Shown: positions 1 through 7,557, counted from the first letter of the stretch. The stretch: 32,870 nt of DNA from Clostridiales bacterium UBA1390 (GCA_002305315.1 DBQQ01000040.1:1-32870); one strand, 5' to 3'. Notes: a model not told the origin generated them from the letters alone. Made by a program: numbers and translations.

Positions 1-686
1 TACACCATTATAAGGGCATTACCTCGCAAATCCTCGAATCGCGTATAAAACTGTAAGTTATTTCCATTTTAAGCGTCACAGGGACGGAGATGCCCCTGCG
101 ATTATACGCAAATGCGAAATTCTGCGGAACCCTTTTGTGGGATTGCGTATAAATCTGTAAGATTCTTCCATTTCGCACGTCGCAGGGACGGATCTGTGCT
201 CAAAATTATACGCAACATCGAGATTCCGCAGAGTTCTTTCGCTGGATCGCGTATAAATAGTTTTAAAAGGAACTAATTTATACGCAAATGAGAGACGGAC
301 AGCTCGCAAATCCTCGAATCGCGTATAAAACTGTAAGTTATTTCCATTTTAAGCCTCGCAGGGACGGAGATGCCCCTGCGATTATACGCAAATGCGAAAT
401 TGACAGCTCGTGGATCTTCAAAGCGCGTATAATTCTGTAAATATTTTCCATTTCGCGCGTCACAGGGACGGAGACACCCTCAGAATTGTACGCAAAAATA
501 AAATTCTGCAGCGCGCTTTCGCTAAACTGCGTATAAATAGTTTTAAGAGGAACTGATTTATACGCGATTGCGAGACTGACGGTATGCCCGTCAAACGAAA
601 AAGTCGCGGGGATGGAATGCCCCGCAACTATATGCAATTGGATATTCTAGCGCCAGCCTTCTTACTTCTGCGTACAAAGCCTATAC
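1..686. repeat. Array of inverted-repeat units with constant 35-bp spacers
   Basis: Each unit starts GCGTATAA and ends TTATACGC. Long units of 69 bp lie at 41-109, 145-213, 321-389 and 425-493. Short units of 37 bp lie at 249-285 and 529-565. A truncated unit without the left arm lies at about 601-635. The gaps 110-144, 214-248, 286-320, 390-424, 494-528 and 566-600 are all exactly 35 bp. The first five bases (tacac) resemble the end of a further unit, again followed by 35 bp, so the array probably continues left. GCGTACAA at 670 may start one more unit. Long-long-short is itself duplicated with a 280-bp period. The short unit is nearly a perfect hairpin. No credible gene lies here. Confidence 0.85.
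598..625 (-). terminator. Rho-independent terminator of the metal pump operon
   Basis: On the minus strand GCGGGG pairs with CCCCGC around an 8-nt loop and a run of five T follows after GAC. It lies about 60 bp past the ATPase stop codon. The same stem occurs in weaker forms in the long units of the adjacent repeat array. Confidence 0.7.
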
Positions 687-2573
687 TCATAGTTTCTGTA
701 CAAATAAAGCTCGAATGGCGTTGAGCACTGCGATGATCATAACTCCTACATCAGCAAAGATGGCAAGCCACATATTGGCGATTCCGAAGGCTCCGAGAAT
801 AAGACAGATGAGCTTAACTCCGATGGCGAAGATAATATTTTGATATACGATACCTAAACACTTTCTGGAAATCCGAATTGCCTTTGCTATTTTCATGGGA
901 TCATCGTCCATCAGCACGACGTCGGCTGCTTCGATGGCTGCATCGGATCCCATTGCCCCCATCGCAATTCCTATGTCCGCACGGCGCAATACAGGTGCGT
1001 CGTTGATGCCATCGCCTACAAAAGCTAATTTTTCTTGCGCGGATTTTTTCTCCATAATGCGCTCTACCTGTTCCACCTTGTCGGCGGGCAGCAGCTCGCT
1101 ATGCACTTCATCCACACCGACTTCTTTCGCTACCTGATCGGCGACTTTTCGAGCATCCCCTGTCAACATGATCGTGGTACGGACTCCTGAAGCTTTCAGT
1201 GCTTCAAGGGCCCCCTTCGCGTGCGGCTTAATGATGTCTGATATCAGAATATGTCCCACATATTCCCCCTCAATCGCCATATGAATAATCGTACCCACAT
1301 GATGACAATCAATATATGGAATATGCAGCTTATCCATGAGTTTTGTATTGCCAGCGGCCACCTCTACGCCATCCACTTTGGCAATCACACCATTTCCGCT
1401 GATTTCTTGAATGTCCTGGACGCGAGACCGATCTATTTCCTTTCCATAGGCGCGCTGCAGACTCTTGCTGATCGGATGGGAAGATGCGCTTTCCGCCAGA
1501 GCGGCGTATTCCAGAATCTTTTCATTCTCCAGCGTGTTATGATGAATGCCATTGACCTCAAAAACGCCCTGCGTCAGTGTCCCGGTTTTATCGAAGACGA
1601 CGATCTTGGTCTGGGATAGGGTTTCGAGATAGTTAGATCCTTTCACCAATACGCCTGCTTTACTGGCCCCGCCGATCCCTGCGAAGAAGGAAAGGGGAAT
1701 GCTGATGACCAGTGCGCAGGGACAGCTTATGACTAAGAACGTCAGCGCCCTGTAGATCCAGGTATCCCACTGCGGGGCGAGTCCCATGAATAGAATTCTG
1801 GCAAGGGGCGGCAGGAGGGCCAGCGCTAACGCCGCGATACAAACCGCCGGCGTATAGATCCGGGCAAATTTCGCAATAAAGTCCTCAGACTTCGATTTAC
1901 GCGAGCTGGCGTTTTCCACCAGATCCAGGATTTTTGAAACTGTGGACTCTCCGAATTCTTTTGTCGTCTGGATCTTCAACAGTCCTGTCATATTGATGCA
2001 TCCGCTGATGATCTCATCTCCCGCTGAAACATCCCGCGGCAGGCTTTCGCCCGTCAGCGCACTGGTATTCAGGCTGGATGTACCTTCCACAACAATGCCA
2101 TCGATCGGTACTTTTTCTCCGGGCTGTACCACAATCGTAGTCCCGATTTCCACCTCGTCGGGATCTACCTGTTCAAGGTTTCCACCATTTTCTATATTCG
2201 CATAATCTGGACGGATATCCATGAGTTCGCTGATATTGCGGCGGCTTTTTCCCACTGCATAGCTTTGAAACAGCTCTCCTACCTGATAGAAAAGCATGAC
2301 TGCGATGGCCTCTGTATAATCCCCGCTCTGGTCGTATAGCGCCAAAACAATCGCGCCGACCGTTGCAATAGCCATTAAGAAATTCTCGTCAAAGATCTGA
2401 TGATTTCGGATGCCCTTTCCCGCCTTCATCAGAATATCATAGCCGATAATCAGATACGGGATCATATACAAGATAAATCGCAATACTCCGGTCACCGGCA
2501 CAAAGGAAAGGGCAATCAATAGAACCGCTGCCACGATAATCCGCACCAGCATTTTCTTCTGCTTTTTATTCAC
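687..2573 (-). CDS. P1B-type heavy-metal translocating ATPase (Zn/Cd/Pb type likely)
   Basis: This 628-residue membrane pump exports metal cations using ATP. Visible motifs are TGES (about 174-177, actuator), the metal-site CPC in the membrane helix (284-286), DKTGT with phosphorylated Asp328, an SHP motif and GDGINDAP in the ATP domain. The CPC helix context CPCALVIS resembles CadA/ZntA pumps more than copper pumps; the exact metal is inference. There is no N-terminal HMA domain. That function is split off as the small gene just upstream (24-bp gap). The start is GTG with AAGGAGG seven bases upstream. The gene is divergent from ArsR and AraC regulators, which indicates metal-induced expression. 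Confidence 0.93.
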   Translation of the reverse strand: MNKKQKKMLVRIIVAAVLLIALSFVPVTGVLRFILYMIPYLIIGYDILMKAGKGIRNHQIFDENFLMAIATVGAIVLALYDQSGDYTEAIAVMLFYQVGELFQSYAVGKSRRNISELMDIRPDYANIENGGNLEQVDPDEVEIGTTIVVQPGEKVPIDGIVVEGTSSLNTSALTGESLPRDVSAGDEIISGCINMTGLLKIQTTKEFGESTVSKILDLVENASSRKSKSEDFIAKFARIYTPAVCIAALALALLPPLARILFMGLAPQWDTWIYRALTFLVISCPCALVISIPLSFFAGIGGASKAGVLVKGSNYLETLSQTKIVVFDKTGTLTQGVFEVNGIHHNTLENEKILEYAALAESASSHPISKSLQRAYGKEIDRSRVQDIQEISGNGVIAKVDGVEVAAGNTKLMDKLHIPYIDCHHVGTIIHMAIEGEYVGHILISDIIKPHAKGALEALKASGVRTTIMLTGDARKVADQVAKEVGVDEVHSELLPADKVEQVERIMEKKSAQEKLAFVGDGINDAPVLRRADIGIAMGAMGSDAAIEAADVVLMDDDPMKIAKAIRISRKCLGIVYQNIIFAIGVKLICLILGAFGIANMWLAIFADVGVMIIAVLNAIRALFVQKL

Positions 2574-2597
2574 GATATCCCCTCCTTGGATCTTTCA

Positions 2598-2816
2598 TTA
2601 CAGGAAGATTTCGCAATCATCCTCCACCTTTTTACAGTTTTTGCGAACCTGCTCCATGACCGCCTTCGGATCCTGTCCTTCTTCAAATTCCACATTCATC
2701 TTTAACATCATGAAATTGACCGTCGCGTCCTTCACACCTGCCGTTTTCTTAGCAGCCGCTTCCATCTTATTCGCGCAGTTGGCACAATCCACATCGATCT
2801 TGTATGTCTTCTTCAT
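2598..2816 (-). CDS. Heavy-metal-associated (HMA) domain protein, metallochaperone-like
   Basis: A 72-residue protein that is essentially one HMA ferredoxin-like fold: an early beta strand, a CANC metal-binding loop (residues 11-14) and a VNFMMLKMNVEF strand typical of the family. It probably delivers metal to, or acts as the detached N-terminal domain of, the ATPase encoded directly downstream. The loop reads DCANC rather than the usual GMTCxxC, which fits zinc or cadmium-type HMA domains. The reading frame extends eight codons upstream, but an AAAGGAG ribosome binding site lies inside that extension, eight bases before the ATG chosen here. Confidence 0.87.
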   Translation of the reverse strand: MKKTYKIDVDCANCANKMEAAAKKTAGVKDATVNFMMLKMNVEFEEGQDPKAVMEQVRKNCKKVEDDCEIFL

Positions 2817-2848
2817 CGCTAAAACTCCTTTGCTCATCATAATGATTT

Positions 2849-2866
2849 AACGATTGTTTAATCGTT
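2849..2866. promoter_or_regulatory. Candidate ArsR-type operator palindrome
   Basis: AACGATT-GTTT-AATCGTT is a perfect 7-4-7 inverted repeat. It sits just downstream of the proposed minus-strand promoter (2874-2902), at about +1 to +18 of the HMA/ATPase transcript, a classic repressor position. Assignment to the adjacent ArsR protein is inference. Confidence 0.55.
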
Positions 2867-2873
2867 TGTCTGT

Positions 2874-2902
2874 ATGATGCGCTCTATTTCCTGTTTCGTC
2901 AA
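2874..2902 (-). promoter_or_regulatory. Promoter of the HMA-ATPase operon
   Basis: On the minus strand TTGACG (2897-2902) is followed after 17 bp by CATCAT (2874-2879), a four-of-six match to the -10 consensus. The weak -10 next to a strong -35 and an adjacent palindrome suit a regulated promoter. Confidence 0.5.
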
Positions 2903-2921
2903 CCCCGTATTTTCGAATTGA

Positions 2922-2956
2922 TCCATTTGGGATAAAAGAATTTCTATTTGGGCAAA
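2922..2956 (+). promoter_or_regulatory. 21-bp-spaced direct repeats, candidate AraC-family site
   Basis: ATTTGGG occurs at 2925-2931 and 2946-2952, exactly 21 bp apart, with further flanking matches (TCYATTTGGGnnAA). It ends a few bases upstream of the -35 of the regulator promoter. AraC-family activators commonly bind such helically phased direct repeats. Binding by the AraC protein of this operon is inference. Confidence 0.35.
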
Positions 2957-2960
2957 TCCA

Positions 2961-2989
2961 TAGACGGCTCCTGAAATTTGTGCTAGAAT
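2961..2989 (+). promoter_or_regulatory. Promoter of the arsR-araC operon
   Basis: TAGACG (2961-2966), 17-bp spacer, TAGAAT (2984-2989), with an extended -10 TG at 2981-2982. It reads toward the ArsR gene. Confidence 0.5.
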
Positions 2990-3021
2990 AAACTTAGAAT
3001 TTTTTTCAAGGAGGAATGTGC

Positions 3022-3411
3022 GTGTCTCATGTATCTCTGCCCCATCATCATGAATGTTCTTTAGAACATGTTTTAGAACATATGCCGGAAACCGCCGATT
3101 TTCAAGTTGTTGCCGATCTTTTCAAGCAGCTCTGTGACGGAAGCCGTATCCGCATTTTCTGGCTTCTATGCCATTGCGAAGAATGTGTCATCAATATCTC
3201 GGCCATCGTGGGCATGACGAGTCCTGCCGTATCGCATCATCTACGTCAGCTGAAGAGCAGCGGCCTGATCGTCAGCAGACGCTCTGGCAAAGAGGTGTAT
3301 TATCGAGCGGCCGATACGAACCAGGCACAGCTTCTGCACCATATGATTGAAAAAATGGTGGAGATCGTCTGCCCGGATGCGCCTTCCCAGCAAGAGGATG
3401 CGTCGCGATGA
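3022..3411 (+). CDS. ArsR/SmtB-family metal-responsive repressor
   Basis: A winged-helix dimeric repressor of about 129 residues that is expected to leave DNA when metal binds. The core DGSRIRIFWLL, the recognition segment TSPAVSHHLRQLK and the wing (GLIVSRRSGKEVYY) are clear. Potential metal ligands are an N-terminal HHHEC cluster and a CHCEEC segment replacing the ELCVCDL motif of many family members. The frame opens with ATG at 3016, but that overlaps the AAGGAGG (3008-3014). GTG at 3022 has ideal seven-base spacing and is preferred. It is divergent from the metal pump and overlaps the AraC gene by four bases, so the two are translationally coupled. Confidence 0.88.
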   Translation: MSHVSLPHHHECSLEHVLEHMPETADFQVVADLFKQLCDGSRIRIFWLLCHCEECVINISAIVGMTSPAVSHHLRQLKSSGLIVSRRSGKEVYYRAADTNQAQLLHHMIEKMVEIVCPDAPSQQEDASR

Positions 3412-4424
3412 AAGACACTTACCTCTCATCGTGTGAAAAAAACTTATCGGGGATCGCTCCCGGAACGTTTCAGATCCATCAGTATCCCGATGATACGCGG
3501 TTTCTTTGCCATTTCACCGATTCCTTCTCCACGAAAACCGAGGGAAAGGGACGCATTCAGGTATATTCTCTGTTTCCAGGCATTCAGCTGGCTTTTCATC
3601 AATATCTGGCCGATCAGGTGCATTTTCAGCATCCCGCGCAGCATTCCGCTTTGGAGATCAACTATTGTCATCGCGGCCGTATCGGGTGGAACATGCATCA
3701 TCATATTTCTGTCTATCTGGGAAGCGGAGATTTGTGTCTGCATACGTTGGATTGTTGTGCCGATTCACAGATGACATTGCCCCTGGGTTATTATGAGGGC
3801 ATTTCGATTACTATAGATCCCGCACTCTTAGGCACAAAACTCCCGGAAATCCTGCGGGAAGCCGATTGGAACCCTGATATGCTGATTCAGACTTTCTGCG
3901 GTGACGGACATCCTTTTGCACTTCCCGCCGCGCCGCAGCTGGACTCCATCCTGGGTATTCTCTATGATCTGCCGGAGGCGCTTCGCCTTCCTTATTATAA
4001 ACTCAAGACCCAGGAGCTTCTTCTTTATCTTTCCCAGATGGATCCCCGTGCAACAACGCATTTGCCTCCATACGTCTCCCAGCAGACCGAACTCATCCGA
4101 GAGATTCATTCCTTTTTAATGGCACATCTTGACAAGCGCTTTACTATCGAAGAACTCTCCAAAAAATACCTGATCAACAGCGCCTCTTTGAAAACTTTAT
4201 TTAAGGCGGTCTATGGCCTGCCGATTGCCACCTATATGAAAAAATGCCGCATGGAAACGGCCATGAAACTATTGCGTGAAACGGATCGTCAGATCGCCGA
4301 TATCGCGAGTGCCGTAGGGTATGAGTCGCAGGGAAAATTCACGCGAGCCTTTAAAGAGGAGTCCGGTATGACGCCACGCGAATACCGCAAGGTCCAGACT
4401 AGCGCAGAAGGATCTCGCTCTTGA
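3408..4424 (+). CDS. AraC-family transcriptional regulator
   Basis: A 338-residue regulator. The C-terminal 100 residues (about 228-328) hold the double helix-turn-helix of AraC/XylS proteins, including the second-helix signature IADIASAVGYESQGKFTRAFKEE and the GMTPREYR ending. The N-terminal 220 residues are an effector or oligomerisation domain I cannot assign to a family. The ATG overlaps the ArsR stop as ATGA. The pairing of an ArsR repressor with an AraC protein next to a P1B pump suggests dual control of metal efflux, repression by ArsR and possible activation by AraC. The stop codon overlaps the -35 of the next promoter. Confidence 0.88.
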   Translation: MKDTYLSSCEKNLSGIAPGTFQIHQYPDDTRFLCHFTDSFSTKTEGKGRIQVYSLFPGIQLAFHQYLADQVHFQHPAQHSALEINYCHRGRIGWNMHHHISVYLGSGDLCLHTLDCCADSQMTLPLGYYEGISITIDPALLGTKLPEILREADWNPDMLIQTFCGDGHPFALPAAPQLDSILGILYDLPEALRLPYYKLKTQELLLYLSQMDPRATTHLPPYVSQQTELIREIHSFLMAHLDKRFTIEELSKKYLINSASLKTLFKAVYGLPIATYMKKCRMETAMKLLRETDRQIADIASAVGYESQGKFTRAFKEESGMTPREYRKVQTSAEGSRS

Positions 4425-4449
4425 CATTCGTCTCGGACGGCATTATAAT
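4421..4449 (+). promoter_or_regulatory. Near-consensus SigA promoter for ribU
   Basis: TTGACA (4421-4426), 17-bp spacer, TATAAT (4444-4449). Both hexamers are perfect. The -35 overlaps the araC stop codon. Strength at this level fits control by the riboswitch that follows. Confidence 0.9.
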
Positions 4450-4473
4450 AGTGACAACATTTGAATCAGAGGA

Positions 4474-4588
4474 TGTCTTCAGGGCAGGGTGCAATTCCCG
4501 ATCGGCGGTATAGTCCGCGAGGCCATAAATCTTGGTCATGATTTGGTGCGATTCCAAAACCGACAGTATAGTCTGGATGAGAGAAGAT
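4474..4588 (+). ncRNA. FMN riboswitch (RFN element)
   Basis: Conserved RFN blocks are present in order: the 5' P1 strand TCTTC with AGGGCAGGGTG, ATTCCCGATCGGCGGTATAGTCCG, then GATTTGGTG, GATTCC, CCGACAGTATAGTCTGGATG and the 3' P1 strand GAGAAGA. It binds flavin mononucleotide and represses the downstream riboflavin importer when flavin is plentiful. Confidence 0.96.
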
Positions 4589-4615
4589 AGATTGTGAGAG
4601 ATACCTTCCTTTCAT

Positions 4616-4650
4616 AAACATCTGCAGACACCGTCTTCAGATGTTTATTT
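4616..4650 (+). terminator. FMN riboswitch expression-platform terminator
   Basis: AAACATCTG-c-AGAC-acc-GTCT-t-CAGATGTTT forms a long near-perfect stem, followed by ATTT. It ends about ten bases before the ribU ribosome binding site. The U tract is short, so termination could be assisted by pausing. Confidence 0.75.
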
Positions 4651-4667
4651 CAATATAGGAGGTTTTT

Positions 4668-5321
4668 ATGATGCACTTTTCAACAAAAAAACTGGTAACG
4701 GTCGCGATGCTCTGCGCTATCGCGTATGTGGTCATGTACTTCGGACGAATCCCCATTGTCCTCTTTCTGAGTTATGAGGCCAAGGATGTGATTATCGCCA
4801 TTGGTGGTTTTATCTACGGCCCGCTGACCGCCTTCATCATTTCGCTGATCGTATCCGTCGTAGAGATGTTCATGGCTAGCGACACCGGTTGGATTGGCTG
4901 CCTTATGAACATTCTCTCTACCTGCAGCTTTGCCTGTACCGCTGCTTTTATCTATAAGAAAAAAAGAACTCTTATGGGCGCTGTCGTAGGGCTCCTGGCC
5001 GGCTGCCTGCTCATGGTTGTGGTGATGCTGCTCTGGAATTATCTGATTACCCCGATTTACATGGGCTATCCTCGGGAAGCCGTCGCAGCACTGCTGCTGC
5101 CTGCATTTCTGCCGTTTAATCTGCTAAAAGGCGGATTAAACGCGACAATCACCATCTTGCTGTACAAGCCCGTAGTCACCGCACTGCGCCGCGCCGGCTT
5201 TGTCGAGAGTGCGGATCCGGGACATATCGGCCATTCTCAGAAGATCGGCGTTGTACTGGTTGCGGTGGTAGTTTTGGTCACCTGCGTGTTCTTCGCACTG
5301 GTTTTGAAAGGCGTACTATAA
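4668..5321 (+). CDS. ribU: Riboflavin ECF transporter S component
   Basis: A 217-residue, roughly six-helix membrane protein that binds riboflavin and works with a shared ECF energising module (EcfA, EcfA', EcfT), which is not in this window. Family features are the N-terminal KLVTVAMLCAIAYVVM helix, YEAKDVIIAIGGFIYGPL and the FNLLKGGLNATIT segment near the last helices. The FMN riboswitch upstream independently supports riboflavin as substrate. AGGAGG (4657-4662) serves ATG codons at 4668 and 4671; either could start. A pseudouridine synthase gene follows after 27 bp without a terminator, so the two are probably cotranscribed. Confidence 0.95.
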   Translation: MMHFSTKKLVTVAMLCAIAYVVMYFGRIPIVLFLSYEAKDVIIAIGGFIYGPLTAFIISLIVSVVEMFMASDTGWIGCLMNILSTCSFACTAAFIYKKKRTLMGAVVGLLAGCLLMVVVMLLWNYLITPIYMGYPREAVAALLLPAFLPFNLLKGGLNATITILLYKPVVTALRRAGFVESADPGHIGHSQKIGVVLVAVVVLVTCVFFALVLKGVL

Positions 5322-5348
5322 TTAAGAAATTAGAAAGAGGGGGGACTC

Positions 5349-6260
5349 ATGGATCGCTATCTTACCTATGATATACCCGCGGAAGCCGGCGGTCTTCTGG
5401 TAGAGCAGTTTTTGCACAGGCAGGGATTCTCCCGGCAGGTACGGATTCAACTCAAGAAATTTTCTGATGGTGTTCTTTTAGACGGCCAAAGCGTTTTCCT
5501 GACACATCGCCTTCAGGGCGGCGAGCAACTGGCCGTTCATCTGCATGAAACAGCATCGTCAGAACGGATTATTCCTGTCCCTCTCCCCCTCTCCATTTTG
5601 TATGAAGACGAGGATCTGCTGGTCGTCCATAAGCCTGCGGGCATGCCCATTCATCCTTCTATGCATAATGATGATAATACGTTGGCAAACGCGCTGACGT
5701 GGTATTATGACCAACAAAATAAGCCCTTTGTCTTCCGCTGCTGCAACCGTCTGGACCGCGACACCTCTGGGCTCACGATTGTGGCCAAGAATATGCTGTG
5801 TTCCAGCATTCTCTCCGAGCGGACCGCACGCAAAGAAATTCACCGTGAATACCTGGGAATCGTACGGGGGCATCTGACTGAAACCAGCGGAACCATTCGC
5901 GCACCGCTGGGACGCAAGCCCGGCTCTATCATCGAGCGAACCGTGGATTTCGCATGTGGCGAAACCGCTGTGACACATTTTCGTGTACTGGCAGAAGAAA
6001 ATGGGCACAGCCTGCTCCAGCTTCTCCTGGAGACGGGCCGTACCCATCAGATCCGCGTTCACTTGCAATATCTCGGTTTTCCTCTTGTGGGGGATTACCT
6101 GTATAACCCAGACTATGAATGGATTCACCGGCAGGCGCTGCATTCCTACCGCATGGCCTTTCAGCATCCCACCACCGGAAAATCTCTGGTCTTCACCGAT
6201 CCCCTGCCCGAGGATATGCAACGGATTCTGCCTCATGCTAACTGCAGCAATCTTGCATAA
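5349..6260 (+). CDS. RluA-family pseudouridine synthase
   Basis: A 303-residue enzyme that isomerises uridine to pseudouridine in rRNA or tRNA. Residues about 1-70 resemble an S4-like RNA-binding region (VRIQLKKFSDGVLLDGQ). The catalytic motif is NRLDRDTSG with Asp136; the first residue is Asn where most members have His. LETGRTHQIRVHL and GDYLYN are further family motifs. RluD/RluC-type specificity cannot be separated from sequence alone. The gene starts 27 bp after ribU with a purine-rich ribosome binding site (AGAGGGGGG). The 3' end overlaps the convergent radical SAM gene by 28 bp. Confidence 0.93.
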   Translation: MDRYLTYDIPAEAGGLLVEQFLHRQGFSRQVRIQLKKFSDGVLLDGQSVFLTHRLQGGEQLAVHLHETASSERIIPVPLPLSILYEDEDLLVVHKPAGMPIHPSMHNDDNTLANALTWYYDQQNKPFVFRCCNRLDRDTSGLTIVAKNMLCSSILSERTARKEIHREYLGIVRGHLTETSGTIRAPLGRKPGSIIERTVDFACGETAVTHFRVLAEENGHSLLQLLLETGRTHQIRVHLQYLGFPLVGDYLYNPDYEWIHRQALHSYRMAFQHPTTGKSLVFTDPLPEDMQRILPHANCSNLA

Positions 6261-7336
6261 GCATGCTCGTAAAACCGTTGAAATCCCTCACAATATACGT
6301 TGGTTCCAAGCCCTCCATCGCTCTGCGGCAGACGATCCCTGCGGCAGCCATTTCGGCACAGACCATGCCACCGGCAGCTCTCACACTGCGCCGGATGTTC
6401 CATAGAGGGTTCTATAAAACGCAGCTCCGCCCGTTTTTGATCGAGTTCCTCATAGGTGTTTTGGCAGATATTCCCTAATCGCCACTCATCCAACACATAG
6501 AAATCACAGGGATACACGCTGCCATCTGCCTCTACTACGTACTGCGGACTGCAGCATCCGCCCATGTCGCAGCTCTCCGGCGGATATCCCCGCAGCATGC
6601 CCACCAGATTCTCGAACATGCGAATATAGATAAAACGCCCATGCGTGATATCTTCATACCACAGATCGAACAGGTCGCATAGAAACTGACCGTAGGCCCT
6701 GCCGCTGAGAGAATAGGGCTGCTCTCCCTTGGTGCCTCCAAAGGGGTCAATACAGGGAATATACTGCTGATAATCCAGATGATTCTCGTGAAAAAACGTG
6801 TATATCGTTTGAATGCGAGGTGCGTTATAGGCTGTCACAACCGTCAGCACATTGACATCCACACGGTACTGGCGCAGAATCTTGGCTGCGAGCATCACGC
6901 GCTGAAAACTGCCGTCTCCCTCAGAACGCAGACGATAATGATCATGCAGTTTTCTGGGGCCATCCAAGGAGAGCCCTACCAGGAAATGATGTTCTGCCAA
7001 GAACTGCGCCCACTCCTCATCAATACATATGCCATTGGTTTGCAGCGCATACTGGATCCGCTGTCCGGGTTTTCTATACTTTTCTGCACAGGCCACAAAC
7101 TGTCTATAAAAAGATAATCCGGCCAGCGTCGGTTCCCCGCCCTGAAACGCAAACGTCATCTGATGTTCTGCCTGTGCAAGAGACCGGCGAATCAGCGTTT
7201 CCATGGTTTTTTCTTCCATACGGCCATAGGAAGCCACTTCACGATGACGCATCTCATCTGCATAAAAACAATAGGTACAACGAAGATTACAGCTTCCGGA
7301 AACGGGTTTGATCATAACGTATAATGCGGGAATCAC
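6233..7336 (-). CDS. Radical SAM/SPASM protein, anaerobic sulfatase-maturating enzyme type
   Basis: A 367-residue radical SAM enzyme with the CNLRCTYC cluster motif (Cys16, Cys20, Cys23), a GGEPTLAG SAM-binding segment and a C-terminal SPASM region with many cysteines (CDMGGCC, CDFYV, CESCRWHGLCRNGC). Length and layout match anSME enzymes, which oxidise an active-site Cys or Ser of sulfatases to formylglycine, and the KPVSGSCNLRC opening is typical. No sulfatase lies in the window, so the substrate is unproven; a peptide-modifying relative is the main alternative. The start is GTG with AAGGAG eight bases upstream. The leader contains the dispersed repeat doublet at 7371-7538. Confidence 0.88.
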   Translation of the reverse strand: MIPALYVMIKPVSGSCNLRCTYCFYADEMRHREVASYGRMEEKTMETLIRRSLAQAEHQMTFAFQGGEPTLAGLSFYRQFVACAEKYRKPGQRIQYALQTNGICIDEEWAQFLAEHHFLVGLSLDGPRKLHDHYRLRSEGDGSFQRVMLAAKILRQYRVDVNVLTVVTAYNAPRIQTIYTFFHENHLDYQQYIPCIDPFGGTKGEQPYSLSGRAYGQFLCDLFDLWYEDITHGRFIYIRMFENLVGMLRGYPPESCDMGGCCSPQYVVEADGSVYPCDFYVLDEWRLGNICQNTYEELDQKRAELRFIEPSMEHPAQCESCRWHGLCRNGCRRDRLPQSDGGLGTNVYCEGFQRFYEHAYARLLQLA

Positions 7337-7370
7337 AGGTCTATCTCCTTCTTGTCAGAATTTTCCATCA

Positions 7371-7538
7371 TTTGGCGGCAAACTCGCGGCGTGGCTCAAT
7401 CGCTCAGAGCCAGATGCATGGCAAGCCACGCCCCGGTCTCGCTCTCCTGTCGGAGTTTGACGCCCTTTGGCGGCAAACTCACGGCGTGGCTCAATCGCTC
7501 AGAACCAGATGCATATCAGGCCACGCCTATTGTACCAT
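7371..7538 (-). repeat. Dispersed palindromic repeat, doublet 1
   Basis: Two copies (7371-7432 partial, 7452-7538 full) of an approximately 88-bp element also present twice at 20633-20824. Minus-strand order in the full copy: TACAAT-like start, GGCGTGG..., inverted partner CCACGCC, then GAGTTTGCCGCC pairing with GGGCGTCAAACTC. Thus each full copy can form two hairpins. Copy 7371-7432 has lost both outer ends. No transposase is nearby. It resembles a small non-autonomous (MITE/REP-like) element; a cis-acting leader RNA is an alternative. Confidence 0.8.
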
Positions 7539-7557
7539 CTTTTCCCTCCAAAGTAAA
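7529..7557 (-). promoter_or_regulatory. Candidate promoter of the radical SAM gene, embedded in the repeat
   Basis: On the minus strand TTTACT (7552-7557), 17-bp spacer, TACAAT (7529-7534) with extended -10 TG. The -10 is the terminal motif of the full repeat copy. It is back to back with the thiC promoter. Confidence 0.5.

Noticed and set aside
76..637. Two minus-strand open frames (76-309 and 338-637) with similar peptides
   Set aside because: Their similarity comes from the 280-bp tandem repeat, which is not a multiple of three, so the copies sit in different frames. Neither has a ribosome binding site and both read through the inverted-repeat units.
1..686. CRISPR array
   Set aside because: Spacing is constant but the 35-bp spacers are related to each other, the repeats vary from 35 to 69 bp and are palindromic throughout, and no cas gene is present.
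5559..6236. Minus-strand open frame of 225 codons
   Set aside because: It is antisense to the pseudouridine synthase with no independent coding signal.
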